Assembly: GCA_003483645.1 (NCBI GenBank)
Contig: DMYM01000118.1
Span: 1-10,901, forward strand
DNA length: 10,901 bases
Direction: 5' to 3'
Origin: Verrucomicrobiales bacterium
GTDB lineage: Bacteria; Verrucomicrobiota; Verrucomicrobiia; Verrucomicrobiales; Akkermansiaceae
Shown here: positions 1 through 5,545 of the stretch, in pieces
Position numbering within the stretch: the first letter of the stretch is position 1
Layout: every line of letters starts with the position of its first letter
Made by a program: the position numbers and the translations under genes
Notes under the pieces: model-generated
The model's input: only the letters and a program-made list of their open reading frames with translations
Databases searched by the model: none
Told to the model about the DNA's origin: nothing

Positions 1-126
1 GAGATGAAAAATCAACTGGAAGGATTGCGCAGAAAGTACGAGGACAACTCGGTAGGCACGCTCAAGCCGGAGGCCTGGCGCAAGAAGCACCGTAGCAAGC
101 AGTTCCGGGTGGTGGATGAACTGTAA
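1..126 (+). CDS. C-terminal fragment of an unidentified protein, possibly a sulfatase
   Basis: An open frame runs from the left window edge to a TAA at 124-126 and gives 41 residues, so only the 3' end of the gene is visible. The fragment is very charged (many K, R and E) and reads M-K-N-Q-L-E-G-L-R-R-K-Y-E-D near its start. This pattern resembles the last helix of many planctomycetal and verrucomicrobial sulfatases, where a charged L-x-x-L-R-x-x-Y segment follows the core. The catalytic domain lies outside the window, so the sulfatase idea rests on that short resemblance only. An independent small ORF starting at the ATG at position 4 cannot be excluded, but the frame is already open upstream of it. 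Confidence 0.5.
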   Translation, partial: EMKNQLEGLRRKYEDNSVGTLKPEAWRKKHRSKQFRVVDEL

Positions 127-223
127 ACAAGCCGCTCGGCAAGAACTTTCAATTTCTGGCGGGCAAACTCACCGGGAAACCGTCAAAATGGCGGAAGATG
201 AGGGTCTGCTCCTGCTCGTCTCC

Positions 224-252
224 TTGACCCTTCCCGCGCGAAAGAGTATATC
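224..252 (+). promoter_or_regulatory. Candidate sigma70 promoter for the L,D-transpeptidase gene
   Basis: TTGACC at 224-229 (5 of 6 matches to the -35 consensus) and TATATC at 247-252 (resembling TATAAT) are separated by exactly 17 bases. Transcription would start at about 258-260. The ATG of the downstream gene is at 268, which leaves a leader of about 8-10 bases with no room for a normal Shine-Dalgarno sequence, and none is seen. This is inferred from sequence only. Confidence 0.55.
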
Positions 253-267
253 ATTGCCACCCCTCCC

Positions 268-891
268 ATGAATCTCCGTCGCTTTCTTGCCCCGGTCGTG
301 GCAGCCACCGCCGCCGCCCTTGTTTCCTGCGGACCGATTCCGCTGGTGAACAATCGCGAAGGACCTCGTTCCCGCTACCTCGCTGGCGTCGGCGTGAACG
401 CCCCCTTGCCCGCCGGTCCCGTCAACCCGGCTGAGGCCTCCAAGTTCTGGGACGGTGACTCGCTCATCGGTCCGACCGCGATCCACATCGTCCGGTCCGA
501 ACAGAAAGCCTACTTCTACAAGGGTGGACAGCTGGCAGGCGTGACCCCGGTCTCCACCGGTAACTCAAAGTACACCACCAATCCGGGAACATTCAAAGTC
601 AGCCAGAAGGCCACCGACTACTCCTCGGGAACCTACGGAACAATCGTCGATATCGCCACCGGAACTGTCATCAATGACGACGCCGACTCACGCAAGGACA
701 AGCCGGGTCCGGGGCAACAGTTTGTCGGTTCGTCCATGCCGCACTTCCTGCGGTTCAACCATGGGGTCGGCATGCACGCCGGCCACCTTCCAGGCTACGC
801 AGCTTCCCACGGCTGTGTGCGCCTTCCGGCTGACATAGCGAAAAAATTCTTCGAGAATGCCGAAATCGGCACGCCTGTCATCGTGGAGTGA
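268..891 (+). CDS. L,D-transpeptidase (YkuD domain) lipoprotein
   Basis: This 207-residue protein should cross-link or modify peptidoglycan by transferring stem peptides through an active-site cysteine. The N-terminus is a lipoprotein signal: basic residues, a hydrophobic stretch at 6-19, and a lipobox L-V-S-C with the lipidated cysteine at residue 21. The YkuD domain occupies about residues 70-207. It ends in the signature H-x13-S-H-G-C-V-R-L, with His170 and His181 and the catalytic Cys183. No peptidoglycan-binding or LysM domain is present; residues 22-65 look like a flexible Pro/Gly-rich linker from the membrane anchor. The ATG at 268 is chosen because it begins a complete lipoprotein signal. 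There is no Shine-Dalgarno sequence, which fits the promoter lying only about 15 bases upstream. Whether it makes 3-3 cross-links or attaches proteins to the wall cannot be told from the sequence. Confidence 0.92.
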   Translation: MNLRRFLAPVVAATAAALVSCGPIPLVNNREGPRSRYLAGVGVNAPLPAGPVNPAEASKFWDGDSLIGPTAIHIVRSEQKAYFYKGGQLAGVTPVSTGNSKYTTNPGTFKVSQKATDYSSGTYGTIVDIATGTVINDDADSRKDKPGPGQQFVGSSMPHFLRFNHGVGMHAGHLPGYAASHGCVRLPADIAKKFFENAEIGTPVIVE

Positions 892-893
892 GT

Positions 894-942
894 TTCAAGC
901 ACGCAGCCTGCCTTTTCGGCAAGCCTGCATTGCCGGCTTGAA
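894..942 (+). repeat. Intercistronic inverted repeat with competing inner hairpins
   Basis: Directly after the L,D-transpeptidase stop, TTCAAGC (894-900) pairs perfectly with GCTTGAA (936-942). Inside, CGGCAA (917-922) pairs with TTGCCG (930-935), stacking straight onto the outer stem. TGCC (909-912) can instead pair with GGCA (918-921), so the inner folds exclude each other. No T-run follows, so this is not a typical intrinsic terminator. A 9-base direct repeat TGAACCCTG (939-947 and 953-961) begins in its right arm. A role in mRNA stability or coupling is only a guess. Confidence 0.5.
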
Positions 943-972
943 CCCTGTGAACTGAACCCTGAAACTCCTGCC

Positions 973-1473
973 ATGCGCAACCTGGTCATGACCGTGATCG
1001 GCCCGGACCGCCCCGGGCTCGTGGAAGAACTGTCTGCCACCGTGACCGGGCATGGCGGAAACTGGCTGGAGTCGCGCATGTCCCATCTGTCCGGCCACTT
1101 TGCCGGTCTCCTCCGGGTCGAGTGCCCGGAAGAAAATTGCGCGGCCCTGCTCGCCGCCCTGCAGAACCTCGAGAACCTTACCGTGGCCGTCTCTGAAGAA
1201 CTTGTCGTAGAGAGGGACCGGCAGAAGATTATCGCATTCGATGTGGTGGGAAACGACCGGCCCGGCATCGTTCAGGAACTCTCCTCCGCCATCGTGCGGG
1301 CGGGAGGCAATGTCGAGGAACTGGTGAGCAATCTCGAGTCCGCTCCCCACGCAGGCCATCTGGTCTTCAGGGCCACCGGATCGGTGGCAGTGGCGGCGGA
1401 CTTCGACGAAGACGGGTTGGTCACTGCTCTGGAAGCGCTGGGTCCCGACCTCGCGGTAAGCCTGGAAACGTGA
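973..1473 (+). CDS. Double ACT-domain protein, GcvR-like (first of two adjacent paralogues)
   Basis: The 166-residue cytosolic protein consists almost entirely of two ACT domains, the fold that binds amino acids and other small ligands at domain interfaces. The first covers about residues 1-78 with the ligand-loop motif D-R-P-G at 12-15 and the segment G-G-N-W-L-E-S at 28-34. The second covers about 85-166 with D-R-P-G at 95-98 and G-G-N-V-E-E-L at 111-117. This layout is that of the glycine-cleavage repressor family (GcvR), which in Escherichia coli acts by binding the activator GcvA rather than DNA. No GcvA or DNA-binding domain is seen here, so the partner and ligand are unknown. It lies 81 bases after the L,D-transpeptidase gene, without an obvious Shine-Dalgarno sequence. 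The start is supported by alignment with the downstream paralogue. Confidence 0.85.
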   Translation: MRNLVMTVIGPDRPGLVEELSATVTGHGGNWLESRMSHLSGHFAGLLRVECPEENCAALLAALQNLENLTVAVSEELVVERDRQKIIAFDVVGNDRPGIVQELSSAIVRAGGNVEELVSNLESAPHAGHLVFRATGSVAVAADFDEDGLVTALEALGPDLAVSLET

Positions 1474-1601
1474 GAAGGGTCCAGTCGGGGATGGCGCAGC
1501 ACCTTGCGCGCCTCCTGGCACAACACGGCAAACCTGCCCTCCGGCAGTCCGGCTACCAGGTGCCTCCCCCTCTCACTTTGAGCGCAAACCCTCTCTCCCA
1601 C

Positions 1602-1630
1602 GATCAATCCCCGGCACGGGGGATCAATCC
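1602..1630 (+). repeat. Direct repeat GATCAATCC flanking a short hairpin
   Basis: GATCAATCC occurs at 1602-1610 and 1622-1630, with starts 20 bases apart, about two turns of the DNA helix. Between and overlapping them lies CCCCG-GCA-CGGGG (1609-1621), a five-base-pair hairpin with a three-base loop. The arrangement could be an operator for a dimeric protein or part of an RNA structure. The sequence does not distinguish these. Confidence 0.45.
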
Positions 1631-1654
1631 GCGACAATAGCAGATCCTAAGTGT

Positions 1655-1700
1655 AATCGCAGGCCCGGTTCCAGCATCTTCTCATTCTCTGCGATTTTTT
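1655..1700 (+). terminator. Terminator-like inverted repeat with T-run
   Basis: AATCGCAG (1655-1662) is the exact reverse complement of CTGCGATT (1689-1696), and the right arm runs into six consecutive T at 1695-1700. The 26-base loop is long for a classical intrinsic terminator. It could end the transcript of the first ACT gene or act as an attenuator inside the leader of the second one. Confidence 0.4.
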
Positions 1701-1756
1701 ATTCCCATTCTACGGTCGCGCTGGACAGGGAGCGGATACGCACCCCAAAGTGAGGC

Positions 1757-2284
1757 ATGGATCGCTCCTTAGTAATGACTGTTCTCAGCCCCGATCGTCC
1801 GGGTCTGCTCGCCACTCTGTCGGAGACCATTTACTCGCACGGCGGCAGTTGGTTTGAATCGAAACTGGCACGCTTCGCCGGCCATTTCGCCGGAATCCTG
1901 CGTTGCGACTGTCCTGACAAGCGGCACGATGAGTTGATCGAAGCCCTCAACCAGCTGGAGGGTCTGAGCATGCAGATCGTCAAGGAAGTCAACGTCCCCC
2001 ACCGGATCGTCAAACACCTCAACTTCGATGTGCACGGCCACCATCACCCCGGAATCGTACGCAAGATCTCATCCATCATAGCACAGATCGGTGGAAACCT
2101 TGAAGAACTCAGCACGGAACGTGACGCTGCCCCGCAGCCGGGCCATTTTCTCTTCCGCACAGTCGGATGCGTGGCAGTCAACGACGATTTCGACATGGGC
2201 AAGCTGGAGCACATGCTCCAGGAACTGGGCTCGGATATCACCGTGACGGTGGAGGGTCCCTCTTCGGCCGCTACCGCCGCATAG
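1757..2284 (+). CDS. Double ACT-domain protein, GcvR-like (second paralogue, altered second ligand loop)
   Basis: This 175-residue protein aligns along its whole length with the preceding one and presumably arose by duplication. The first ACT domain keeps D-R-P-G (13-16) and the segment S-H-G-G-S-W-F-E-S (27-35). In the second domain the expected D-R-P-G loop is replaced by H-G-H-H-H-P-G (93-99), so the acidic residue is lost and four histidines cluster there. G-G-N-L-E-E-L (112-118) is kept. This suggests a different or absent ligand in domain two, possibly a metal; that is inference. The ATG is fixed by alignment with the paralogue. A GAGG lies only one base upstream, too close to act as a normal ribosome binding site, and it would be buried by the 1572-1580/1746-1754 helix. 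Its last 14 bases overlap the end of trpG on the other strand. Confidence 0.85.
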   Translation: MDRSLVMTVLSPDRPGLLATLSETIYSHGGSWFESKLARFAGHFAGILRCDCPDKRHDELIEALNQLEGLSMQIVKEVNVPHRIVKHLNFDVHGHHHPGIVRKISSIIAQIGGNLEELSTERDAAPQPGHFLFRTVGCVAVNDDFDMGKLEHMLQELGSDITVTVEGPSSAATAA

Positions 2285-2837
2285 CGAGGAAGTTTCCCAG
2301 AAGTTTCTTGCCGCCCTCGGTCAGGATCGATTCGGGATGAAACTGCACGCCGTGGACGGGGTGCTCCCGGTGCCGCACCCCCATGACCAGACCGTCACAC
2401 CAGGCCGTCACCTCGAGGCAATCGGGAAGCGATTCACGGCGTATGATGAGGGAGTGATAGCGGGTGGCTTTGATGGGATTGTCCAGGCCATCAAAAACGC
2501 CGCGCCCGTCGTGCTCGATCATGGAGGTCTTTCCGTGCATGAGCTGGTCGGCACGCACCACTTCTCCGCCGTAGACCTGTCCAATGGCCTGGTGCCCCAG
2601 ACACACCCCCAGGATGGGGAAATCCGCCCCCAGTTCCCGGATGACCTCACAACTCACCCCCGCTTCGTTGGGGGTGCAGGGGCCTGGCGAAATACAGATG
2701 CGCTCCGGTCCCAGTTCACGAATCTCCCCCACCGTCACCTCGTCGTTGCGGTGAACCTGCATCTCTGCGCCCAACTCGCCAAAAAACTGCACGAGGTTGT
2801 AGGTGAAGGAGTCGTAGTTGTCGATGACGAGCAGCAT
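2271..2837 (-). CDS. trpG: Anthranilate synthase component II, glutamine amidotransferase
   Basis: TrpG is the class I glutamine amidotransferase subunit that releases ammonia from glutamine for TrpE, making anthranilate from chorismate. The 188 residues are the normal length for a stand-alone TrpG/PabA. The start D-N-Y-D-S-F-T-Y-N-L (6-15) is typical. The oxyanion region is S-P-G-P (50-53), the nucleophile is Cys79 in G-V-C-L-G-H-Q, and the rest of the triad is His167 and Glu169 in V-Q-F-H-P-E-S-I-L-T-E. Members of this family often also serve p-aminobenzoate synthesis as PabA, and that dual role cannot be ruled out. The gene is the last of the minus-strand block, 150 bases after trpE, with a small ORF in that gap. 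It has no clear Shine-Dalgarno sequence of its own. Its 3' end overlaps the second ACT gene. Confidence 0.95.
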   Translation of the reverse strand: MLLVIDNYDSFTYNLVQFFGELGAEMQVHRNDEVTVGEIRELGPERICISPGPCTPNEAGVSCEVIRELGADFPILGVCLGHQAIGQVYGGEVVRADQLMHGKTSMIEHDGRGVFDGLDNPIKATRYHSLIIRRESLPDCLEVTAWCDGLVMGVRHREHPVHGVQFHPESILTEGGKKLLGNFLAMRR

Positions 2838-2872
2838 TGGGGTGACGGTTGGGAATGGGGAGCTGGACAGAA

Positions 2873-2944
2873 TCAGTCGCTGGAGATTTGAGTTCGGGAC
2901 CGCCGGATCCTTCCGGCAATGATCGGAACAATGGGCACTACCAT
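2873..2944 (-). CDS. Small ORF (23 codons) between trpE and trpG with a strong ribosome binding site
   Basis: On the minus strand the gap between trpE and trpG contains A-G-A-G-G-A-G-G-G-G-A-C directly before an ATG (2944-2942). This places an AGGAGG core (2954-2949) four bases from the start and is the best Shine-Dalgarno match in the window. The frame begins M-V-V-P-I-V-P-I-I-A-G and continues basic (R-I-R-R-S-R), ending with TGA at 2873-2875, 35 bases before trpG. An earlier in-frame ATG at 2971 would add nine residues. It contains no Trp codons, so it is not a classical trp leader peptide. A six-base-pair hairpin GCCGGA/TCCGGC (2902-2917) lies inside it. It may be a short membrane peptide, or a translated spacer coupling ribosomes to trpG. 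I do not recognise a family. Confidence 0.4.
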   Translation of the reverse strand: MVVPIVPIIAGRIRRSRTQISSD

Positions 2945-2987
2945 GTCCCCTCCTCTAATCAACTGATTCATGGTTCCCGGTGCGCCC

Positions 2988-4523
2988 TCAACCCTCCAGT
3001 GTCTTGGCCAGAGCGATGGCCCGCAGCATGCCCATCGCCTTGTTGACCGTTTCGTTGTACTCGTAGGTAGGATCGCTGTCCGCCACAACACCAGCGCCCG
3101 CCTGCACGTAGACCTTGCCTTCCTTGAGGAGACACGTGCGCAGGGCGATGCAGGAGTCGTGCGCACCGTCCCAACCGAAGTAACCCACCGCCCCCGCGTA
3201 GGCGTTGCGCTTGTTGCACTCCAGTTCATTGATGATCTGCATGGCCCTGATCTTGGGAGCCCCGCTCACTGTGCCGGCCGGGAAGGTGGCTCGCAGGACA
3301 TCGTAGGAACTGTGCTCCGGGGAGAGTTGGCCCGTAACGTTGGAGACGATGTGCATGACATGGCTGTAGCGCTCCACGATCATGAAGTCGTCTACTTCCA
3401 CCGTGGCGTGAGTGGCAATACGCCCCACATCGTTACGGGCCAGATCCACCAGCATGACATGCTCGGCGCGCTCCTTCTCGTCGGCCAGAAGGTCGGCGGC
3501 AAGAGCATCGTCTTCCTCAGGGGTCCGGCCACGCCATCGCGTGCCAGCGATGGGCCGGATGTCGATACGGCCCTCGATACAACGCACATGCACCTCGGGG
3601 GAACTGCCCACCAGGGAGAAGTCACCCAACTCAAGAATGAACATGTAGGGGGAGGGATTGACGTGACGCAGGGCACGATAGAGATCGACGGGGGCCGCTT
3701 CAAAAGGCACCTCGAAACGCTGGCTGGGCACCACCTGGAAGATATCGCCAGCCCCGATGTATTCCTTGGCCTTGCTCACCATGGACTCAAACTGCTCCTG
3801 CGTGGTGTTACTCACGGGATCCGGAGTGACCACGTCCTGCAGACCGTTGAGAGCCGGGACGTGCAGGGGACGATCGAGAATTTCAATCAACGAGGACACT
3901 CGTCCCACGGCCTCGAGGTAGGCTTCCTCCGGAGTGTCCTGATCGTCCAGCATGGCATTGGCCACCACCAACAGACGGCGTAACTTGTGATCAAACAGGA
4001 GCACCGTGTCAGTGATCAGAAAGACTGCCTCGGGCAATTCGAGATCATCCAGTGGCGGTTCGCCAATACTCGGCTCGAATTGCCGCACCGCATCGTAGGC
4101 CAGGTAACCCACCGCTCCTCCGAAAAAGGGGGGCGCATTCCCGTGGGCCACGGGCTGGAAACGAGACATGACCTTCTCGAGTTCAGCCAGAGGATCGCGC
4201 TCGGCTCTGATTACCTCCTCCTCGCTGCCATTCCGGATACGAACCTCCTTGCCGCGGGCCTCGAAAACCCGGCGCGGACCGCTCCCCACGATTGACCAGC
4301 GACCGCTGGCATCGGTGCTCTCCGCGCTCTCAAAGAGAAACGAATGGCGCCCGTCTCGAATCTTGAGGTAGGCCGAGAGGGGCGTCTCGAAATCCGCGGT
4401 CAACTGGGCGTAGACCGGCACCACGTTTCCCTGCTCCGCGAGTTCGCGGAACTCTTCAATCGACGGTTTGACAGCCGGAAGGAACAAGGGGCGAGAGCAT
4501 GACCGGGAACCGCCGAAGCGCAA
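2988..4523 (-). CDS. trpE: Anthranilate synthase component I
   Basis: TrpE is the chorismate-binding subunit that adds ammonia from TrpG to chorismate and releases pyruvate, giving anthranilate. The N-terminal part carries F-L-F-E-S (62-66), the counterpart of the L-L-E-S tryptophan-binding site, so feedback inhibition is expected. The chorismate-binding domain (about 245-505) shows G-A-G-D-I-F-Q-V-V-P-S (257-267), R-P-I-A-G-T (323-328), L-V-D-L-A-R-N-D (358-365), the likely catalytic His391, and T-F-P-A-G-T-V-S-G-A-P-K (413-424). These favour TrpE over PabB. The start is uncertain: no ATG precedes the conserved P-S-I-E-E-F region (20-25). The candidates are TTG at 4523, two codons after an in-frame TAA, or TTG at 4487, which would give about 499 residues. 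The gene begins 23 bases after the upstream metallo-hydrolase gene, so the two are probably cotranscribed. Confidence 0.95.
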   Translation of the reverse strand: MRFGGSRSCSRPLFLPAVKPSIEEFRELAEQGNVVPVYAQLTADFETPLSAYLKIRDGRHSFLFESAESTDASGRWSIVGSGPRRVFEARGKEVRIRNGSEEEVIRAERDPLAELEKVMSRFQPVAHGNAPPFFGGAVGYLAYDAVRQFEPSIGEPPLDDLELPEAVFLITDTVLLFDHKLRRLLVVANAMLDDQDTPEEAYLEAVGRVSSLIEILDRPLHVPALNGLQDVVTPDPVSNTTQEQFESMVSKAKEYIGAGDIFQVVPSQRFEVPFEAAPVDLYRALRHVNPSPYMFILELGDFSLVGSSPEVHVRCIEGRIDIRPIAGTRWRGRTPEEDDALAADLLADEKERAEHVMLVDLARNDVGRIATHATVEVDDFMIVERYSHVMHIVSNVTGQLSPEHSSYDVLRATFPAGTVSGAPKIRAMQIINELECNKRNAYAGAVGYFGWDGAHDSCIALRTCLLKEGKVYVQAGAGVVADSDPTYEYNETVNKAMGMLRAIALAKTLEG

Positions 4524-4546
4524 CGGTTAAAAGCCCGCCGGAAGCG

Positions 4547-5380
4547 CTATCCGATGGCCAGATTCATCTGATCCATGACCACCGGAGAAGAGCCCCCGGG
4601 CTCTCCCTCTTCCATGATCTCCACCCAGCAGGTGGGCGTATCCTGCGAGGCTACATGGACATCGAGTTGTCCTCCTGATGCCGCCGCCCGCATCACGGCA
4701 ACAGCCAAATCGGGACAATTGCAATCGCGGCTCAGGTGCCCCAGCACCACCGTCTCCAATCCATGCGCAAGAAGACCCTCCACCAGCTCCGCTGTTTGCG
4801 CATTGGAGAGATGACCATGGCGTGAGGAAATGCGCTGCTTGATCGACCAGGGCCGTCTGGTGTCCTCTTCCAGCATTCCCTGGTCGTAGTTGGCCTCCAC
4901 CAGGAGAGCGCAGACCCCGCGCAGGCGCTCACGCACGAGAGTGGTCACGTGACCGAAGTCCGTCGCGAAGCCGACCCGCGCTCCACTCGCCTCACAGACA
5001 AACCCAACCGGGTCAACCGCATCGTGCGGGAGGGCAAAGGCCTCCACCGTGATTCCACCCACCTGGAACGACTGGCTACGCTGAAAGATCCGCCACTCGA
5101 TTTGATCGCCCAAACGTTCCTCCAGCAATTCACGAGTGAGCGCATTGGAATAGACCGGTATGGGGCGTTTACGCAGGAATACCTTCAACCCGCCGGTATG
5201 GTCGCTGTGTTCATGCGACAGGAGAATGCCGTCGATGGAATCGGGATCTACTCCAATACCCTGCAACCGCTGGCAGAGCTGCCTGGCGCTGAGGCCTGCG
5301 TCAATCAGGATGGTGGTTTCCCGATCGGTCACTACCACCGAGTTTCCGCCGCTACCGCTTCCCAGGACCGCCAGCCTCAT
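4547..5380 (-). CDS. MBL-fold metallo-hydrolase, YycJ/WalJ-like
   Basis: This 277-residue protein has the full metallo-beta-lactamase fold layout. The start L-G-S-G-S-G-G-N-S (6-14) and D-A-G (27-29) are typical of the YycJ/WalJ branch. The metal-binding motif H-E-H-S-D-H is at 56-61, with further ligand candidates His119, Asp141 and His215. L-L-V-E-A-N-Y-D (159-166) and S-S-R-H-G-H-L-S-N (185-193) are also characteristic of this branch. Relatives in Bacillus-type bacteria sit beside the WalRK two-component genes and are linked to DNA or cell-wall homeostasis, with a nuclease activity proposed. Here the neighbour is trpE, 23 bases downstream, so the linkage differs. The protein lacks a signal peptide and should be cytosolic. 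The C-terminal 25 residues are Gly/Ser-rich and probably disordered. Confidence 0.88.
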   Translation of the reverse strand: MRLAVLGSGSGGNSVVVTDRETTILIDAGLSARQLCQRLQGIGVDPDSIDGILLSHEHSDHTGGLKVFLRKRPIPVYSNALTRELLEERLGDQIEWRIFQRSQSFQVGGITVEAFALPHDAVDPVGFVCEASGARVGFATDFGHVTTLVRERLRGVCALLVEANYDQGMLEEDTRRPWSIKQRISSRHGHLSNAQTAELVEGLLAHGLETVVLGHLSRDCNCPDLAVAVMRAAASGGQLDVHVASQDTPTCWVEIMEEGEPGGSSPVVMDQMNLAIG

Positions 5381-5392
5381 GCTCCGTAAACC

Positions 5393-5431
5393 TTAAGGAT
5401 CTTCCTCCTCCCCTGCGAGATTGAATTTCAT
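5393..5431 (-). CDS. Possible 12-codon upstream ORF before the metallo-hydrolase
   Basis: On the minus strand GGAGGG (5441-5436) lies four bases before an ATG at 5431-5429. The frame encodes M-K-F-N-L-A-G-E-E-E-D-P and ends with TAA at 5395-5393, 12 bases before the ATG of the metallo-hydrolase, and is in the same reading frame as that gene. It could be a regulatory upstream ORF or chance. Its ribosome binding site is better than that of the gene it precedes. Confidence 0.25.
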   Translation of the reverse strand: MKFNLAGEEEDP

Positions 5432-5454
5432 ATTTCCCTCCAGTTTTTCAGATA

Positions 5455-5482
5455 TTCCCAACCGCAACACCTGTGCTACAAT
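5455..5482 (+). promoter_or_regulatory. Candidate promoter for the AsmA-like gene
   Basis: TACAAT at 5477-5482 is preceded by TGC, giving an extended -10 of the TG-n-TACAAT form. A weak -35 (TTCCCA, 5455-5460) lies 16 bases upstream. Transcription would start near 5489, giving a leader of about 57 bases before the TTG start at 5546. Confidence 0.4.
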
Positions 5483-5495
5483 CAATCTGCTCGTC

Positions 5496-5501
5496 ATTAT
5501 A
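5496..5501 (-). promoter_or_regulatory. Candidate -10 element for the minus-strand trp block
   Basis: The minus strand reads a perfect TATAAT at 5501-5496, about 115 bases upstream of the metallo-hydrolase ATG. No good -35 is seen at the expected 15-18 base distance. If real, its start point falls at almost the same position as that of the opposing candidate promoter for the AsmA-like gene, so both could not be occupied at once. Confidence 0.35.
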
Positions 5502-5545
5502 GCCGCTTCGCTCCTCAACCCTCCTCTTCCTGACAAGCCACCGCC

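Larger units (their letters stand above)
1474..1756 (+). promoter_or_regulatory. Structured intergenic region, candidate cis-regulatory leader of the second ACT gene
   Basis: No gene is visible in this 283-base gap, but it is rich in pairing. Just after the first ACT stop, GCGCA (1494-1498) pairs with TGCGC (1505-1509). CTGCC (1534-1538) pairs with GGCAG (1543-1547). CTCACTTTG (1572-1580) is the exact reverse complement of CAAAGTGAG (1746-1754), which ends two bases before the ATG of the second ACT gene. This helix would close a domain of about 183 bases holding a CCCCG/CGGGG hairpin (1609-1621), direct repeats and a terminator-like stem with T-run (1655-1700). No convincing -35/-10 pair was found, and the arrangement does not match the glycine riboswitch consensus as far as I can judge by eye. 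Confidence 0.4.

Noticed and set aside
1474..1756. Glycine riboswitch before the second ACT gene
   Set aside because: Considered because GcvR-like proteins relate to glycine, but I could not find the conserved core segments by eye. Only a generic structured leader is claimed.
2838..2987. Classical trp attenuator leader peptide
   Set aside because: The small ORF in the gap has no Trp codons, and its hairpin has no following T-run.
2970..3983. 337-codon plus-strand open frame opposite trpE
   Set aside because: It lies entirely antisense to a clearly conserved trpE, and its composition (many H, G, R, V) is that of a GC-rich shadow frame with no recognisable motif.
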